A DNA stretch of 6,327 nucleotides from the NCBI GenBank assembly GCA_003529305.1, contig DPWC01000101.1, forward strand, positions 1-6,327, in the 5' to 3' direction. Origin of the DNA: Actinomycetota bacterium (lineage in GTDB: Bacteria > Actinomycetota > Actinomycetes > UBA12327). Shown here piece after piece: positions 5,188 through 6,327 of this stretch. The translations under genes were made by a program, and so were the position numbers. The first letter of the stretch is position 1. The number at the start of each line of letters is the position of its first letter. A model generated the notes under the pieces. The model ran no database searches. It was not told the origin of the DNA and worked only from the letters and a program-made list of their open reading frames with translations.

Positions 5188-6327
5188 AGCACCCCCTGGC
5201 CATGGGAAAGACGCGCCAGCAATCTCTCACCACCTGGACCCAGGTGTGCGCGACCGTCGCTGGACCACTGCACTGCCGTCACGACCTCAGCTGGCTTGCC
5301 CAGATCACCAACAACAACCCCGATGCTGCTCAGACGCCGACTGCCGTCAGGCTCGCGCACCACATGCACCACCGCATCAATCGCTGCCGTCAATTGCGCC
5401 AAAGATGTCTGAGCGCTCCAACCACCCCGGGAACACAACGCCACGATTCGCGCGACCACATCAGCTGGGCTGTTCGCGTGCATCGTGCCGCATCCGCCCT
5501 CATGACCAGTGTTCAGAGCACTCAGCAGATCAATGAGTTCCGCGCCACGAGCCTCACCGACCACTAATCGATCCGGTCTCATTCGCAACGCCTGCCGAAT
5601 GAGTACTTCCAGACCGATAGCGCCCATGCCTTCCGCATTGGCATGGCGAGCTACAAGACTCACGACATGAGGGTGCTGGGGGAACAGTTCAGGAGTGTCC
5701 TCCACCAGAACAATCCGCTGCGTCGGAGGAACCTCACTCAACAAGGCAGATAACACCGTGGTCTTACCCGATCCCGTGCCACCCGTGATCAGGAATGCGC
5801 ATCGTGCCGCCATCAAGGCGCACAGCCACTGATAGCCGTCGGCCCCCAGAGATCCCGCAACCTCCAGATCTCGCAAGGAGAAGGATTGCGGTCGATGCAA
5901 GCGCAGGCTCACACAGATCCGTGGCGCCAACGGTGGCAAAACGGCGTGCAGTCGGTGGCCATCTTTCAAACCGGCATCAACAAACGGTTGCGCCTGATCA
6001 AGTCGTCGGCCGACAGACGCTGCCCACCGCACCACAACATCGCGGAGGTGATCGTCGTCGGCGAAGCGAAAGGGTGTGCGCACCATCCCTTCGCCTCGAT
6101 CGATCCACACGGAATCAGCTCCATTGATCACCACATCCGTGACCAATGGATCAGCCATCACCGGTTCAAGAACGGAGTACCCCGACAACTCCGCTAGCAC
6201 CTGCGTGGTTAAGTCATAGAGATGTCCGCGAGGAGCAACCGGCTGGAGGGCACGCACCTGCTGCTCCACTGATGCAGCAGTCACGCTTTGACCGCCCGCC
6301 ACCAGCGCGTTTCGGACCTCAGTTGCC
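5184..6327 (-). CDS. TadA/CpaF family secretion ATPase (5' end outside window)
   Basis: Hexameric cytoplasmic ATPase of the VirB11/PulE superfamily that powers Tad pilus assembly. Counting from an in-frame GTG at 6302, the motifs are: N-terminal domain VLEPVMADPLVTDVVINGAD (44-63) and DGHRLHAVLPPL (114-125); Walker A GGTGSGKTT (174-182); Asp box VLVEDTPEL (198-206); Walker B RLVVGEARG (245-253) with Glu250; His box NTGHEGGCGTMHAN (264-277). All key residues are present. The frame stays open from 6302 to the window edge, reading ATEVRNAL just before the GTG. That resembles the family's N-terminus, so the true start probably lies a few codons beyond 6327 and the GTG at 6302 is not used. The TGA at 5186-5184 overlaps the tadB start. 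It fits the actinobacterial 'TadA family conjugal transfer-associated ATPase' group; Rv3659c is the M. tuberculosis counterpart by gene order. Confidence 0.95.
   Translation of the reverse strand, partial: ATEVRNALVAGGQSVTAASVEQQVRALQPVAPRGHLYDLTTQVLAELSGYSVLEPVMADPLVTDVVINGADSVWIDRGEGMVRTPFRFADDDHLRDVVVRWAASVGRRLDQAQPFVDAGLKDGHRLHAVLPPLAPRICVSLRLHRPQSFSLRDLEVAGSLGADGYQWLCALMAARCAFLITGGTGSGKTTVLSALLSEVPPTQRIVLVEDTPELFPQHPHVVSLVARHANAEGMGAIGLEVLIRQALRMRPDRLVVGEARGAELIDLLSALNTGHEGGCGTMHANSPADVVARIVALCSRGGWSAQTSLAQLTAAIDAVVHVVREPDGSRRLSSIGVVVGDLGKPAEVVTAVQWSSDGRAHLGPGGERLLARLSHGQGVL
5192..5197 (-). promoter_or_regulatory. Shine-Dalgarno of tadB at the tadA end
   Basis: AGGGGG, four bases before the GTG at 5187, lies within the last codons of tadA. 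With the GTGA overlap it identifies 5187 as the inherited start of tadB. Confidence 0.5.

Noticed and set aside
4961..5536. 191-residue plus-strand open frame over the tadA/tadB junction
   Set aside because: Antisense to the TadA C-terminus and the TadB N-terminus, with no motifs. I considered whether it explained the tadB stop codon and found no support.

Overview
The window looks like chromosomal DNA from a fairly GC-rich actinobacterium (class Actinomycetes; the order cannot be resolved). Every gene I can support lies on the minus strand, so the story runs from position 6327 down to 1. The evidence for the lineage is the gene order: a compact actinobacterial Tad (tight-adherence/Flp pilus) cluster, then a BldG-like STAS protein, then a membrane pyrophosphatase. 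As I recall, bldG and hppA are also close neighbours in Streptomyces, and the Tad block matches the Rv3659c-Rv3654c order of Mycobacterium tuberculosis.

Region 6327-2699 is the Tad block: TadA/CpaF secretion ATPase (start lies beyond the window), TadB-like and TadC-like inner-membrane platform proteins, a small Flp-type pilin (DUF4244 type), a TadE minor pseudopilin-like protein, and a second TadE-like protein of the Rv3654c type. Junctions are mostly tight: GTGA overlap tadA/tadB, ATGA overlap tadB/tadC, 4 nt between pilin and tadE, TAATG overlap between tadE and the second tadE-like gene. The exception is a 126-nt gap before the pilin that carries two perfect inverted repeats. Together the genes would encode a minimal envelope-spanning pilus or secretion machine: the ATPase drives the TadB/TadC platform, which extrudes pilin and pseudopilins. 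No prepilin peptidase is present in the window.

The main oddity is in tadB. The coupled GTG start at 5187, with its own Shine-Dalgarno, opens a hydrophobic N-terminus that meets an in-frame TAG after 14 codons. The same frame then stays open through the rest of a recognisable TadB. A second GTG at 5046 with a strong Shine-Dalgarno could restart translation.

Region 2698-2308 holds a 100-residue STAS anti-anti-sigma factor with the conserved phosphorylatable DSTGL motif. It probably starts at a GTG that would be leaderless. No anti-sigma kinase gene is next to it. Region 2307-2049 (259 nt) is non-coding and is the probable control region of hppA. It contains a TAAGAT -10 candidate overlapped by a perfect dyad, a TCACA-N11-TGTGA dyad further upstream, and a C-rich leader.

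Region 2048-1 is hppA, a K+-independent-type H+-translocating pyrophosphatase. It is cut by the window edge just after the conserved WDNAKK motif. I see no RNA genes, CRISPR arrays, insertion sequences or plus-strand genes.
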